Shown piece after piece: positions 7,936-15,714 of a stretch of DNA of 64,000 nt. Source of the stretch: a virus. How positions within the stretch are numbered: the stretch's first letter is position 1; each line of letters begins with the position of its first letter. Below the pieces are notes generated by a model, which made no database searches, had not been told where the DNA came from, and worked only from the letters and a program-made list of their open reading frames with translations. Location of the stretch: positions 22,113-86,112 of the IMG/VR virus record IMGVR_UViG_3300013137_002967. One strand, 5' to 3'. The position numbers and the translations under genes are program-made.

Positions 7936-9953
7936 AAATTAAATTTAAGATTCACAAAATAATTAGTGCCTGATTGTCTAAAATATAAAGGTGTTCCATC
8001 AAATGCCATTAATCCATTAGTGTATATGTCTTTATTTGTGATATTGTTAATGAATAAATTTAATTCTATTCTTCTGGTTAATAACATTTTAAAATTTAGA
8101 TTTAGAATAAAGAAATCATCTAATTTATATTGATTTGTGAGATCGATATAGGATTCGCTTTGATATCTACTGTTTAAACAAATAGTAACTCTTTTAAATT
8201 TATAAAGAATATCTTGATTAATAATTATATTTGGTGTTAGAACTGGATTAAATTCATTTTCACCTACTTTTATTTTATTATAAGAAAAAGATGAATTATT
8301 GATTAATTCTAATTTTCCAATCTTATATTTTATATCAGATTCCAATCCAGATCTGAAACTATTATCTACATTGGTATGTAAGAGAAGTCCTGTTGGTCCA
8401 AAATACCCATTCAAAGTGATTTCATCTTTGAATTTCATGTAATAATAATTAATATTTAAAATTAAATTAGTTCCTAAATATCTAATACCTAACTCATTAT
8501 CTAATACAGATTCTGTTTTCATATTATTATAAATGCCTATTCCTAAAGAATCAGCATATAAATTATCCATTCCCATAAAAATATCATTTCTAGTTGGCTC
8601 ACGATGAGTTTGACCTATACTATAGTAGAATATTAATTTATTAAAACTTTTTTCAATACCAATGGTTGGATTAAAGAAATTCCAATTAAATTGATTTATA
8701 TTCACATCACCTTTATATGTAAAATTTGAAAATCTATATTGATAATCCTGGAATAAATTAAATCCTTTAAAATTATAAATCATTTTAAAGAATGCTGTAG
8801 CTTCACTTCTATAACCGGTATTAAAATATTCATAATCATAATTTATAGAATTTAATGAATGATACTTATTTATATCTATCCAAGTTTGTCCATTATGTTT
8901 TCTTGAATATGTTTGAGCATTAATTCCACTATAAATAGTTACATTATTATAACGATAGATATAATTTGTATAAAAACCAAGTGTATTAGACTTTAAATTA
9001 TATTTATCAATACTACCAAAATTATTATCTGAAACATGTGACCAGTTGATTGGGTCATATTGATAAGTGTAACTACCATCTAAATAATTATAATAAATAG
9101 CTGAGTTTAGATTAGATTTACTATTGATTTGATAATTATGGTGAAATTGTAAACGAAATTGTGTAAAAACATCGTGTTCATTGTCAGTACAAGAATTATA
9201 TTTAGGATTTAATTTTAATTGTTCTTTTGTAGAACCGAGCCAGGATAATTCGTTCTTTTGATTACCAATAAATGCAATTAATTTGAATGTATTTTTCTTA
9301 TATTTATTCTGAGTGGCAAAGAAAAATGATTTTGATTTATTTCCTGAATGGTCTCTATAGCCATCTGATGATATTGAGCTTAAACGACCATAAAAATGAT
9401 TTGTGCCTAATCCAATTGAATATTTTTTTGAATTGAAAGAACCTAAGCCTGCATCTAATTCAATACTTCTTCTTGGATCTAATGATTCAAAATTTAAACT
9501 ACCTGCAAAATTAGCAATTCCATTTTTTGACATACCTACACCTCGTTGTATTTGAATCATCTTAATAGATTGTAGAAAATCTGGGTAATTAGAAAAATAG
9601 CAACCTTGATCCTCAGGTTCATTTAAAGGAACACCATTTAATGTCATGTTAATTCGTGTCTGATCAATACCTCTTAATCTTAGATAAGAGTAACCCCAAC
9701 TACTACCTGCATCTGAGTAAGAGGTTATAGATGATGTATTGGCTAGAATTTGTGATGGTTCTTGACCAAAATTTTTATAAGATAAATCTTTTTCTGTTAG
9801 ATTTTTAAATGTAATTGGAATATTATTAGTTGCTTGATATGGTAAACTAGCAACTACTTCAACTTGTTTAATTTTAATAGTGTCTTTATCTAGATTTTGA
9901 GAATATAAATTTAATCCCAGAATAGAGATAAACAATAGTAAATACCTTTTCAT
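7932..9953 (-). CDS. TonB-dependent outer-membrane receptor
   Basis: A 673-residue protein with a signal peptide (MKRYLLLFISILGLNLYS, cut before Q19), a plug domain (about 30-155: YLRLRGIDQTRINMTLNGVPLNE and IQIQRGVG) and a 22-strand-type beta-barrel to the C-terminus. Such receptors import scarce ligands across the outer membrane with TonB energy. It is first in an operon with pnuC and nadR, so nicotinamide riboside or a related pyridine nucleotide is the likely substrate (inference). A phage-encoded TonB receptor is unusual. It could also alter receptor use by competing phages, but operon context supports uptake. Confidence 0.95.
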   Translation of the reverse strand: MKRYLLLFISILGLNLYSQNLDKDTIKIKQVEVVASLPYQATNNIPITFKNLTEKDLSYKNFGQEPSQILANTSSITSYSDAGSSWGYSYLRLRGIDQTRINMTLNGVPLNEPEDQGCYFSNYPDFLQSIKMIQIQRGVGMSKNGIANFAGSLNFESLDPRRSIELDAGLGSFNSKKYSIGLGTNHFYGRLSSISSDGYRDHSGNKSKSFFFATQNKYKKNTFKLIAFIGNQKNELSWLGSTKEQLKLNPKYNSCTDNEHDVFTQFRLQFHHNYQINSKSNLNSAIYYNYLDGSYTYQYDPINWSHVSDNNFGSIDKYNLKSNTLGFYTNYIYRYNNVTIYSGINAQTYSRKHNGQTWIDINKYHSLNSINYDYEYFNTGYRSEATAFFKMIYNFKGFNLFQDYQYRFSNFTYKGDVNINQFNWNFFNPTIGIEKSFNKLIFYYSIGQTHREPTRNDIFMGMDNLYADSLGIGIYNNMKTESVLDNELGIRYLGTNLILNINYYYMKFKDEITLNGYFGPTGLLLHTNVDNSFRSGLESDIKYKIGKLELINNSSFSYNKIKVGENEFNPVLTPNIIINQDILYKFKRVTICLNSRYQSESYIDLTNQYKLDDFFILNLNFKMLLTRRIELNLFINNITNKDIYTNGLMAFDGTPLYFRQSGTNYFVNLKFNL

Positions 9954-9976
9954 AAAAATTGATTTTAGTTAATGTG

Positions 9977-9984
9977 CAAATTTA
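9977..9984 (-). promoter_or_regulatory. Host-type -7 element (TAAATTTG) upstream of the NAD-uptake operon
   Basis: TAAATTTG on the minus strand lies 24 bases before the receptor ATG, in the 42-base gap after the previous gene. No clear -33 partner was seen. It is the only promoter-like site before the receptor-pnuC-nadR unit. Confidence 0.45.
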
Positions 9985-9995
9985 GCAAAAATATA

Positions 9996-10289
9996 TTAAA
10001 CGGAATCTAATTTTTGTAATTTTTCTTTTCTTTCTTCTTTTATGGATTTACCAAAATCTTCACACCAAATTGGAGTTTTTTCACCCATAAAAGCATCTGC
10101 TACATTATAATAAAAATATTCAGTAGCATCTTCTTCATTTTCAATGTCTTTCATGAGAATTCCTATACATTTAGAAACAGAATATATTAATCTCAAAGAA
10201 GATGGTTCTACACCAATAACAGCATCATTAAAACCATCAGCAATTAAAAATTCTTCATCTGGGAAATTTTCTAAGATTTTGTCAAGCAT
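9996..10289 (-). CDS. Hypothetical protein, 97 residues
   Basis: I chose the ATG at 10289 (MLDKILENFPDEEFLIADGF) over an upstream one at 10358, because it lies directly after the stop of the preceding gene while the longer version overlaps it by 68 bases. Acidic, predicted globular; no family recognised. Confidence 0.6.
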   Translation of the reverse strand: MLDKILENFPDEEFLIADGFNDAVIGVEPSSLRLIYSVSKCIGILMKDIENEEDATEYFYYNVADAFMGEKTPIWCEDFGKSIKEERKEKLQKLDSV

Positions 10290-10290
10290 A

Positions 10291-10518
10291 TTATTTTTCG
10301 GTCTCGTGACCGCATTTACTACAAGCATAAAAATCTTTATACATACCTGGACATACAATCATATATTCATGTTCACAACTATCTTGTATATCTTCTATTT
10401 GTTGTTCTATTCTACGTTGTTCGGCTTTACAATCATTTAAATCATTTACTAATGAAATTATTCTTTCATTATCATGTCCTTCATATTCTTTTTCGTGATT
10501 ATAAGTAATTTTTTTCAT
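10291..10518 (-). CDS. Small putative zinc-binding protein, 75 residues
   Basis: An N-terminal coiled-coil-like stretch (NDCKAEQRRIEQQIEDIQD) is followed by CEHEY...VCPG...ACSKCGHE, a Cys/His cluster compatible with a zinc ribbon. Function unknown; it is part of a leftward run of small genes downstream of peptide deformylase. Confidence 0.65.
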   Translation of the reverse strand: MKKITYNHEKEYEGHDNERIISLVNDLNDCKAEQRRIEQQIEDIQDSCEHEYMIVCPGMYKDFYACSKCGHETEK

Positions 10519-10525
10519 AGATTTT

Positions 10526-10732
10526 TTATCTTATAGTATTAGCGATACTATTAATTTTATCTGAGATTTCTTTTACAAAAGCATCATTTTCTTTTTTTGT
10601 GTCAAAAGTATTTATCTTTGTATTATACTTATCAACTAATTCGTTGATTTCTTTTACTTTTTCGTTGTTAGTTGGATCTTCGTACGTACCAAAATAACCT
10701 CTCTTACCTTGTTGTAAATAATATTCTTTCAT
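10526..10732 (-). CDS. Hypothetical protein, 68 residues
   Basis: A charged, largely helical 68-residue protein starting MKEYYLQQGKRGYFGTYEDP. Its start lies 2 bases after the peptide deformylase stop. No family recognised. Confidence 0.6.
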   Translation of the reverse strand: MKEYYLQQGKRGYFGTYEDPTNNEKVKEINELVDKYNTKINTFDTKKENDAFVKEISDKINSIANTIR

Positions 10733-10734
10733 TT

Positions 10735-11178
10735 TTAATCTATTATTAGTTTACCTTTTAAATGATCATATTCGTGTTGAATAATAATAGCTAGTAAGTC
10801 TTTGTGTTCGACTAATCTAAGAACCCAATTTCTATCAAAATATCTAATTTGAATTTTTTCTTTTCTATTAACAGGAAATTGCATATCAGGAAAACTTAAA
10901 CAACCTTCTACAACTTGTAAAGATAGACCCTCCAATAAAATTTCAGGATTGATGAATGTTTCTCTAAATCCGTTAAAATTAACAATAAATAGATTAAGAT
11001 TATGTCCAACTTGTGGAGCGGCTAAACCTACTGCTTTTGGATGTAAATCCAATGTTTCAAACATATCATTTATTAATTGTTGTAAAAAAGTATTCTCTTT
11101 TTTGACATCAATATTTTTAGATCTTAATTTACTGGAATTTGTTTCACCATATTTTATGATATCCAATTCCATCATCAT
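10735..11178 (-). CDS. def: Peptide deformylase
   Basis: A 147-residue protein with all three PDF motifs: GLAAPQVG (51-58), EGCLS (91-95, Cys metal ligand) and HEYDH (135-139, two His ligands and catalytic Glu). It removes the formyl group from nascent N-terminal methionine. It is shorter than bacterial PDF and lacks a C-terminal extension, as in other phage PDFs. Three consecutive ATG codons begin the frame; any could be used. The start overlaps the upstream gene by 4 bases. Confidence 0.95.
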   Translation of the reverse strand: MMMELDIIKYGETNSSKLRSKNIDVKKENTFLQQLINDMFETLDLHPKAVGLAAPQVGHNLNLFIVNFNGFRETFINPEILLEGLSLQVVEGCLSFPDMQFPVNRKEKIQIRYFDRNWVLRLVEHKDLLAIIIQHEYDHLKGKLIID

Positions 11179-11390
11179 TTATCTTTTTTTGATTTTTTCT
11201 TGGATTTAGATGGCTCTTTTTCTTCATTTTTTTCTTCCTTGGTCTGTTTCTCAACTTTATAAAAGTCTTTATATTCTGCTCTTGAGCAGTATTTCCAACC
11301 TTCGCCTAAAAGTCTTCTAATAAGAAGAAGTTCTTGAACATTTCCCTCTGGCATTTTTTTGAAATCATCACCTTTTCTCAAAATTTTCAT
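11175..11390 (-). CDS. Hypothetical Lys-rich protein, 71 residues
   Basis: Starts MKILRKGDDFKKMPEGNVQELLLI; residues 48-71 are almost entirely Lys, Glu and Ser, a likely disordered tail. It overlaps the deformylase start by 4 bases. It may be a small nucleic-acid-associated protein, but nothing specific supports this. Confidence 0.65.
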   Translation of the reverse strand: MKILRKGDDFKKMPEGNVQELLLIRRLLGEGWKYCSRAEYKDFYKVEKQTKEEKNEEKEPSKSKKKSKKDK

Positions 11391-11423
11391 TTTTGCGTCT
11401 TTATTTTTAATTTATATAATTTT

Positions 11424-11933
11424 TTATAACTCAAGTTTTTTAATTTTTTTTAATTTTAAAGCTCTAATTTCCCTTTTAGAGAATAATTTGAACTTTGTTT
11501 GAAGAATGATATGAGAAAAAATTCTATCTTCCATTAATTCTTCTTTTTGTTCTATTGTAAAGGTTTTTAAAAGTTCTTTTAATTCCATTTTTTCACTTTT
11601 AGTGAAATAAAAACCATCTTTATGATCATATGAAAGTTCAGTTAATACCCCGTAAATAGGCTCTTTATAAATATTGTAACCTTTAATTGGTAAGAGTTTT
11701 TTTATTGGTTCATCAAATTTTTTTGATACATAGAAAATAAAAGATGATAACATTTCTTTTAGAAAATCTATACCAACATATTCACCCAACGATCTACTAG
11801 ATGTATATTCGTTGAACCATTCTGTTGGATCAATATTTAACTTCAGACAAATTTTATCTATTTCTTTTATCTGTTTATTAGTCTTCTTACTAATCCAACT
11901 ATCAAATACATTTCTAAAAGTTTCCATCTTCAA
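11424..11933 (-). CDS. Hypothetical protein, 169 residues
   Basis: A basic, helix-rich 169-residue protein ending in a Lys/Leu-rich tail (RALKLKKIKKLEL). No family recognised. It is the first gene of the leftward run that includes peptide deformylase and could be served by the host-type promoter near 12.1 kb through a leader of about 155 bases. Confidence 0.65.
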   Translation of the reverse strand: MKMETFRNVFDSWISKKTNKQIKEIDKICLKLNIDPTEWFNEYTSSRSLGEYVGIDFLKEMLSSFIFYVSKKFDEPIKKLLPIKGYNIYKEPIYGVLTELSYDHKDGFYFTKSEKMELKELLKTFTIEQKEELMEDRIFSHIILQTKFKLFSKREIRALKLKKIKKLEL

Positions 11934-11982
11934 TTTTTTTTAATTTTCTATATCTCAGTTCACTTATAGTAAAAAATAATCT

Positions 11983-12081
11983 TTAATAATGAAGAGAAGA
12001 AATGCCGAAAAAGAGGATCTGCATACTCGGTAGCGACTTTGCAAACTTTTCTGTCAATATAGTTTCTTCTGAAACCAACAT
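11983..12081 (-). CDS. Possible 32-residue leader ORF
   Basis: An ATG at 12081 opens a 32-codon frame (MLVSEETILTEKFAKSLPSM onward) about 15 bases after the -7 box, so it would be nearly leaderless. It could be a leader peptide for the gene at 11933 or chance. No homology recognised. Confidence 0.2.
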   Translation of the reverse strand: MLVSEETILTEKFAKSLPSMQILFFGISSLHY

Positions 12082-12095
12082 TTCTTACTTTGTCA

Positions 12096-12126
12096 CAAAG
12101 ATAATAAATGAAAATTAAAAAACAAA
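12096..12126 (-). promoter_or_regulatory. Host-type promoter (TTTG-N19-TATCTTTG)
   Basis: The minus strand has TTTG, 19 bases, TATCTTTG: the best match in the window to the Bacteroidetes sigma-A promoter. It reads left toward the 169-residue gene. The leader between has a small GTTTC-AGAA-GAAAC hairpin and a short ORF. Confidence 0.7.
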
Positions 12127-12138
12127 TTTTAAAATGAA

Positions 12139-12164
12139 AAAAGGGCATCTCCCGATGCCCTTTT
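12139..12164 (-). terminator. Rho-independent terminator after the Cys-ended mini-gene
   Basis: Stem GGGCATC/GATGCCC with a 4-base TCCC loop, flanked by A and T runs. The T run is longer on the minus strand (six T). It starts right at the stop of the 21-codon ORF, so it ends that transcript or acts as an attenuator. Confidence 0.75.
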
Positions 12165-12229
12165 CAACAGCCACTAGAACAATTAGTTACTGGCCTTAAA
12201 AAATACCGAATCGTTACGAGTGCTCTCAT
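12164..12229 (-). CDS. 21-residue peptide ending in NCSSGC
   Basis: ATG at 12229, stop at 12164-12166. The peptide begins MRALVTIRYF and ends PVTNCSSGC. The stop is immediately followed by a strong terminator hairpin, the arrangement of a leader peptide with attenuator or of an autonomous peptide gene. A palindromic TATATA element upstream (12249-12266) could serve it. The Ser/Asn plus terminal Gly-Cys ending resembles the tail of the Cys-rich protein near 5.8 kb. No family recognised. Confidence 0.4.
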   Translation of the reverse strand: MRALVTIRYFLRPVTNCSSGC

Positions 12230-12248
12230 ACTAAATTTGATTTGATTT

Positions 12249-12266
12249 TTTTAATATATATTAAAA
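12249..12266 (+). promoter_or_regulatory. Phage TATATA-type promoter motif (near-palindromic)
   Basis: TTTAATATATATTAAAAA lies about 16 bases before the ATG at 12282. Because it is nearly palindromic it could also drive the minus-strand peptide gene at 12229. Confidence 0.5.
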
Positions 12267-12281
12267 AAATAATATAATTTT

Positions 12282-12659
12282 ATGAAAAATATTAGAAATT
12301 TTAACGAATTTGATCTTATAAAAGAAAATATTCTAGATGATGATGATGATGAAAATAAGTGGGAAGTTAGAATAAATGGTAAAACAGATTCTTATTGGGA
12401 ATATAAACACGATGCTATTGATGCAATTGTAGAAATTTTAGATACACAAGGTGATGAAGCTGGATTAGATGGTTACGAAGATCCAGAAGAAGAGTATGAA
12501 ATGTCAACAGGTGAAATTTGTGATATGTTGAGTGATTTAGATGAATCTGATTTTTATGATAAACTTGAAGAACTTATAGAATTTGTCGGATACGAAGAAG
12601 ATATTAAATTAATTAATATCGCTGACGAAGATGAAATAGAATTCTTAGATGAAGATTAA
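12282..12659 (+). CDS. Acidic tagged protein, 125 residues
   Basis: Very acidic (many Asp/Glu), beginning MKNIRNFNEFDLIKENI, a clear example of the N-terminal tag found on many proteins here. A run of Asp follows the tag. The body is unrelated to known families; possible DNA mimic or packaged internal protein (inference from charge and tag). Confidence 0.75.
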   Translation: MKNIRNFNEFDLIKENILDDDDDENKWEVRINGKTDSYWEYKHDAIDAIVEILDTQGDEAGLDGYEDPEEEYEMSTGEICDMLSDLDESDFYDKLEELIEFVGYEEDIKLINIADEDEIEFLDED

Positions 12660-12660
12660 A

Positions 12661-13374
12661 CTATAAATCTAAGCTAAATAAAGCTAAATCATATTTGATA
12701 GGATCTACAGGATCTAATTGACGTAAATGACTGGTAATTTCAACAACAGATTTCCAGTCATTTTGCTTTCTGGTGATAAATCCTAATTCTCTTGAAATGT
12801 TACCTACATGAACATCTAAAGGAATATAAAGATTTGCGGGATCTATTTTTTTCCAAATACCTAAATCTACATTATCTTTTCTTACCATCCATCTCAAAAA
12901 GAAATTTAATCTTTTAGCAGCAGAATTTTTATCTATATTGGATATGTGTCTTTCTGATCTCTTTTCGTGTGGTAAACTAAAAAATATATTCCAAAAATCT
13001 ATTAAACTTTCTTCAATGTTATTTGAAAATAGAAGTTCTAATCCGCCATTATTATAAATATGCTGTAGTGTATTAAGATAATATATCATATCAATATCAT
13101 TAATTGTTCGATGAACAAAACCTTTTATGTTAGAAAAATCACCTTTCATTAAAAAATAATAAGGAAGATTATTCATTCTTCTCATTAAATCATTTGCTTT
13201 ATTTATAATAATTTCTCTTTTACCAAATGCTAAAATAGAAGTAAGAAACGCAGATATTTCAATATCATCTTTCTTTAAGAATCTACGTGGAATCTGTATT
13301 GGATCCTTCATAACAAAACTAATAGAATTATTATGATTATATGCTTCATCCAGTTTATCTTTGAGAGATCTCAT
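12661..13374 (-). CDS. TIGR02757/DUF2400-family protein
   Basis: A 237-residue protein resembling the Bacteroidetes TIGR02757 family: SAFLTSILAFGKREII near the N-terminus, AAKRLNFFLRWMVRKD, LYIPLDVHVGNISRELG and the closing DPVDPIKYDLALFSLDL. The family is distantly related to helix-hairpin-helix DNA glycosylases (LDVHVG resembles the catalytic-Asp region), so a DNA repair role is possible but unproven. It probably derives from a Bacteroidetes host. Confidence 0.8.
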   Translation of the reverse strand: MRSLKDKLDEAYNHNNSISFVMKDPIQIPRRFLKKDDIEISAFLTSILAFGKREIIINKANDLMRRMNNLPYYFLMKGDFSNIKGFVHRTINDIDMIYYLNTLQHIYNNGGLELLFSNNIEESLIDFWNIFFSLPHEKRSERHISNIDKNSAAKRLNFFLRWMVRKDNVDLGIWKKIDPANLYIPLDVHVGNISRELGFITRKQNDWKSVVEITSHLRQLDPVDPIKYDLALFSLDL

Positions 13375-13460
13375 TAATCTTTTTTATTTTTTGTTTTCTT
13401 TGATTGTAAATATCTGCATCTAAAATAATTTGAATTTTTTGCTTTATTTCATTTTAAATT

Positions 13461-13478
13461 TTTATATATACTAAAAAA
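13461..13478 (+). promoter_or_regulatory. Phage TATATA-type promoter motif
   Basis: TTTATATATACTAAAAAA, 12 bases before the ATG at 13490. Confidence 0.5.
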
Positions 13479-13489
13479 TAAGAAAATTG

Positions 13490-14104
13490 ATGAGACATAT
13501 AAAATTATTTGAATCAGAAAAAAACTACAAAGTTTTAGCAACTAATGATTCCTATTATAGTTGGGAATATGATAATAGTCATGCTCACGCTGCGATACTT
13601 TTAGATGAAAGTGATAATTCTCTATATTTGAAAATTACCAATACACATGTAAAAACTGGATTAGGTGCTGGTACTTTCCCAAAACCAGGTGAATTTGTTA
13701 GAATTGGAGATTTAAATAAAGCTAATTTAGCAATGGTTAGAGAATTATTAAAGAAACATCAATATGAACAAAGTAAATTTAAGAGATTTTGGGAAGATGA
13801 AGAAGGTAATAAAATGTCTCTAACTGATTTATTGAAAGAACTTAAACCACAAAAAACACCTTTAAAACATATTAAGCCTATTACATCATTTGAAGAGGTG
13901 CCAATAACTAAAAATATAGAATTAGTAAAATATTCTGATCGTGCTTATGCTCTTTTTGGTGAAGGTACAAGAAATATTAAAGATGATTTAATTGCATTAG
14001 GTTGTAGATATAATAAATTTTTGACAGATCCTTCAACAGGTCAAAAAAGGCCAGGTTGGATATTCCCAACAAGCAAATTAGATAAAATAAAAGAATTATT
14101 ATGA
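13490..14104 (+). CDS. Tagged hypothetical protein, 204 residues
   Basis: The start is the ATG at 13490 (MRHIKLFESEKNYK); a TTG one codon upstream is less likely. The N-terminus fits the shared tag. The middle (HAHAAILLDESDNSLYLKITNTHVKTGLGAG) looks beta-rich. The C-terminal part (YALFGEGTRNIKDDLIALGCRYNKFL..GWIFPTSKLDKIKEL) resembles a small fold seen in plasmid/phage proteins with the G-W-x-F-P motif. Function unknown. It overlaps the next gene by 4 bases. Confidence 0.75.
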   Translation: MRHIKLFESEKNYKVLATNDSYYSWEYDNSHAHAAILLDESDNSLYLKITNTHVKTGLGAGTFPKPGEFVRIGDLNKANLAMVRELLKKHQYEQSKFKRFWEDEEGNKMSLTDLLKELKPQKTPLKHIKPITSFEEVPITKNIELVKYSDRAYALFGEGTRNIKDDLIALGCRYNKFLTDPSTGQKRPGWIFPTSKLDKIKELL

Positions 14105-14322
14105 AAAATGGTGATATAATCAAATATAAATACGGTAGTGAAACTAATCAAGAATTCGTTGTTATTATTTCAGTCGAAACTATGAATGGTATTATAATAT
14201 TTGATAATATAATTGGTGGTGCTGTTGGAGATACCACAATAGGTTATAGTTTAGATGATTATGAACAAACGACTTATATAGAATTTGCCAATTTTCTAAA
14301 ATATAATAATATTAATATTTAA
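14101..14322 (+). CDS. Hypothetical protein, 73 residues
   Basis: Coupled to the preceding tagged gene by an ATGA overlap. Starts MKNGDIIKYKYGSETNQEFVV, probably a small beta-barrel. It ends just before a terminator. No family recognised. Confidence 0.65.
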   Translation: MKNGDIIKYKYGSETNQEFVVIISVETMNGIIIFDNIIGGAVGDTTIGYSLDDYEQTTYIEFANFLKYNNINI

Positions 14323-14330
14323 AAAAGAAA

Positions 14331-14357
14331 AAGCCTCTATTTTAAGAGGCTTTTTTT
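14331..14357 (+). terminator. Rho-independent terminator
   Basis: AAGCCTCT and AGAGGCTT stem with an ATTTTA loop and seven T. It closes the 13.5-14.3 kb pair and may also serve the convergent purA gene. Confidence 0.85.
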
Positions 14358-14379
14358 AGTAGACAGACAGAGGAAAAGT

Positions 14380-15555
14380 TTAATACCTTTCATATAAATC
14401 ATATCTTTCAACACCAGTTGAAACTATTGTAATTTTAATTCCAACTTCTTTTTCAATAAATAGTATAAATTCTTCTAACGGTACTTTATTATCTTTTGTG
14501 TTCCAGCCTTTGAATTTTTTATAGATAGGTTTTGGATCTTTAATATAGATAGTATTATCAAAATTGTAGTATGAATACTCTTCTGATTCATCTAACGCAT
14601 TATATCCTATGCAAATTTTTACTTCATCAAAGTCATTCAAAACATCTGCTTTTGTCATTATAAGTTCCGTCACACCATTTATCATACAGGCGTATTTCAG
14701 GGCTGGAATATCTAACCAGCCACATCTTCTAGCTCTACCTGTTGTAGCACCATACTCACTACCTATGTCACGAATTTTTTCTCCAATTTTACCTTTAATT
14801 TCAGTTGCAAAAGGTCCATTACCTACTCTAGTCATGTAAGCCTTGAAAACACCATATACTTTTCTGATATTTTGATGAGAAACACCAAGTCCGGTCATAA
14901 CTCCACCAATAGTAGAATTTGAACTACTTACATATGGATAAGTACCAAAATCAATATCTAGAAGTGTTCCTTGTGCACCTTCAGCAAGAATTTCCAAATT
15001 CTTATCATTTAGAAAATACTCTACACTAGAAATTTTTAAGGATGTTAAATATTCAAGAGATTCTTTAAAATCTTTTATATCGTTACTGATACCTAGTGAT
15101 TCTATATAATCTTCATTAATATCACAAATTCTGAGACCTGTTCTTTCAACTTTACTTTTATAACAAGGACCTATTCCTTTACCGGTTGTTCCTATTTTTA
15201 GCTTTTTTTCTTTTTCTTTATCTTCAAATATATGATAAGGTGTAACTAAATGTGCATACTTTGATATATAAAGATTACTCTTAACATCTATACCGTCTTT
15301 TTCTAAATTTTCAATTTCTTCTTTCAAAGTAATTGGATTAACTACAACACCATTACCTATAATACATTTCTTACCATAGAAAATACCAGATGGTATCAGA
15401 TGCAATACATAATTTTTATTATTATGAAATATGGAATGTCCAGCATTTGCACCACCATTAAATCTAGCTACCGAATCATAATTAGAGGCAATGTAGTCTA
15501 TTATTTTTCCTTTTCCTTCATCGCCAAATTGAATACCCATTAAAACATCTATCAT
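14380..15555 (-). CDS. purA: Adenylosuccinate synthetase
   Basis: A 391-residue protein. It joins IMP and aspartate using GTP, the first step to AMP. GDEGKGK (11-17) includes the catalytic Asp D12, and NAGH gives H40. TTGKGIGP, NSTIGGVMTG, VGNGPFATEI and TTGRARRCGWLD follow in PurA order. Phage PurZ enzymes (2-aminoadenine synthesis) have Ser in place of the catalytic Asp, so this looks like PurA or a PurA-like ancestor rather than classical PurZ. A stand-alone PurA in a phage is uncommon. Confidence 0.93.
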   Translation of the reverse strand: MIDVLMGIQFGDEGKGKIIDYIASNYDSVARFNGGANAGHSIFHNNKNYVLHLIPSGIFYGKKCIIGNGVVVNPITLKEEIENLEKDGIDVKSNLYISKYAHLVTPYHIFEDKEKEKKLKIGTTGKGIGPCYKSKVERTGLRICDINEDYIESLGISNDIKDFKESLEYLTSLKISSVEYFLNDKNLEILAEGAQGTLLDIDFGTYPYVSSSNSTIGGVMTGLGVSHQNIRKVYGVFKAYMTRVGNGPFATEIKGKIGEKIRDIGSEYGATTGRARRCGWLDIPALKYACMINGVTELIMTKADVLNDFDEVKICIGYNALDESEEYSYYNFDNTIYIKDPKPIYKKFKGWNTKDNKVPLEEFILFIEKEVGIKITIVSTGVERYDLYERY

Positions 15556-15580
15556 GATATAAAATTATTTTTAATACAGG

Positions 15581-15598
15581 TTTTATATATAATAAAAA
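15581..15598 (-). promoter_or_regulatory. Phage TATATA-type motif upstream of purA
   Basis: The minus strand reads TTTTTATTATATATAAAA about 25 bases before the purA ATG. The AGAAAA part is absent, so the match is partial. Confidence 0.3.
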
Positions 15599-15622
15599 TA
15601 TCTAAGTTTTTAATATTAAAAA

Positions 15623-15640
15623 ATAATATATACTAAAAAA
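15623..15640 (+). promoter_or_regulatory. Phage TATATA-type promoter motif
   Basis: AATAATATATACTAAAAAAG upstream of the surface-protein cluster, about 12 bases before a 20-codon leader ORF. Confidence 0.5.
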
Positions 15641-15651
15641 GTAAAAGTATA

Positions 15652-15714
15652 ATGTTGGATATGCAACAGCTGAAACAACATTATCAGCAGGTTAAAAATA
15701 AATCGTTAGTATGA
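15652..15714 (+). CDS. Possible 20-codon leader ORF
   Basis: ATG at 15652 opens MLDMQQLKQHYQQVKNKSLV, whose stop overlaps the start of the next gene (ATGA). It is Gln-rich and could couple translation of the repeat protein, or be chance. Confidence 0.25.
   Translation: MLDMQQLKQHYQQVKNKSLV

Noticed and set aside
11960-12148. A 62-codon minus-strand frame
   Set aside because: It begins upstream of a strong promoter and runs across the terminator hairpin, so it is unlikely to be a gene.
14380-15555. PurZ (2-aminoadenine synthesis) rather than PurA
   Set aside because: The catalytic Asp (D12) is present where described PurZ proteins have Ser, and no other Z-genome genes were seen in the window.
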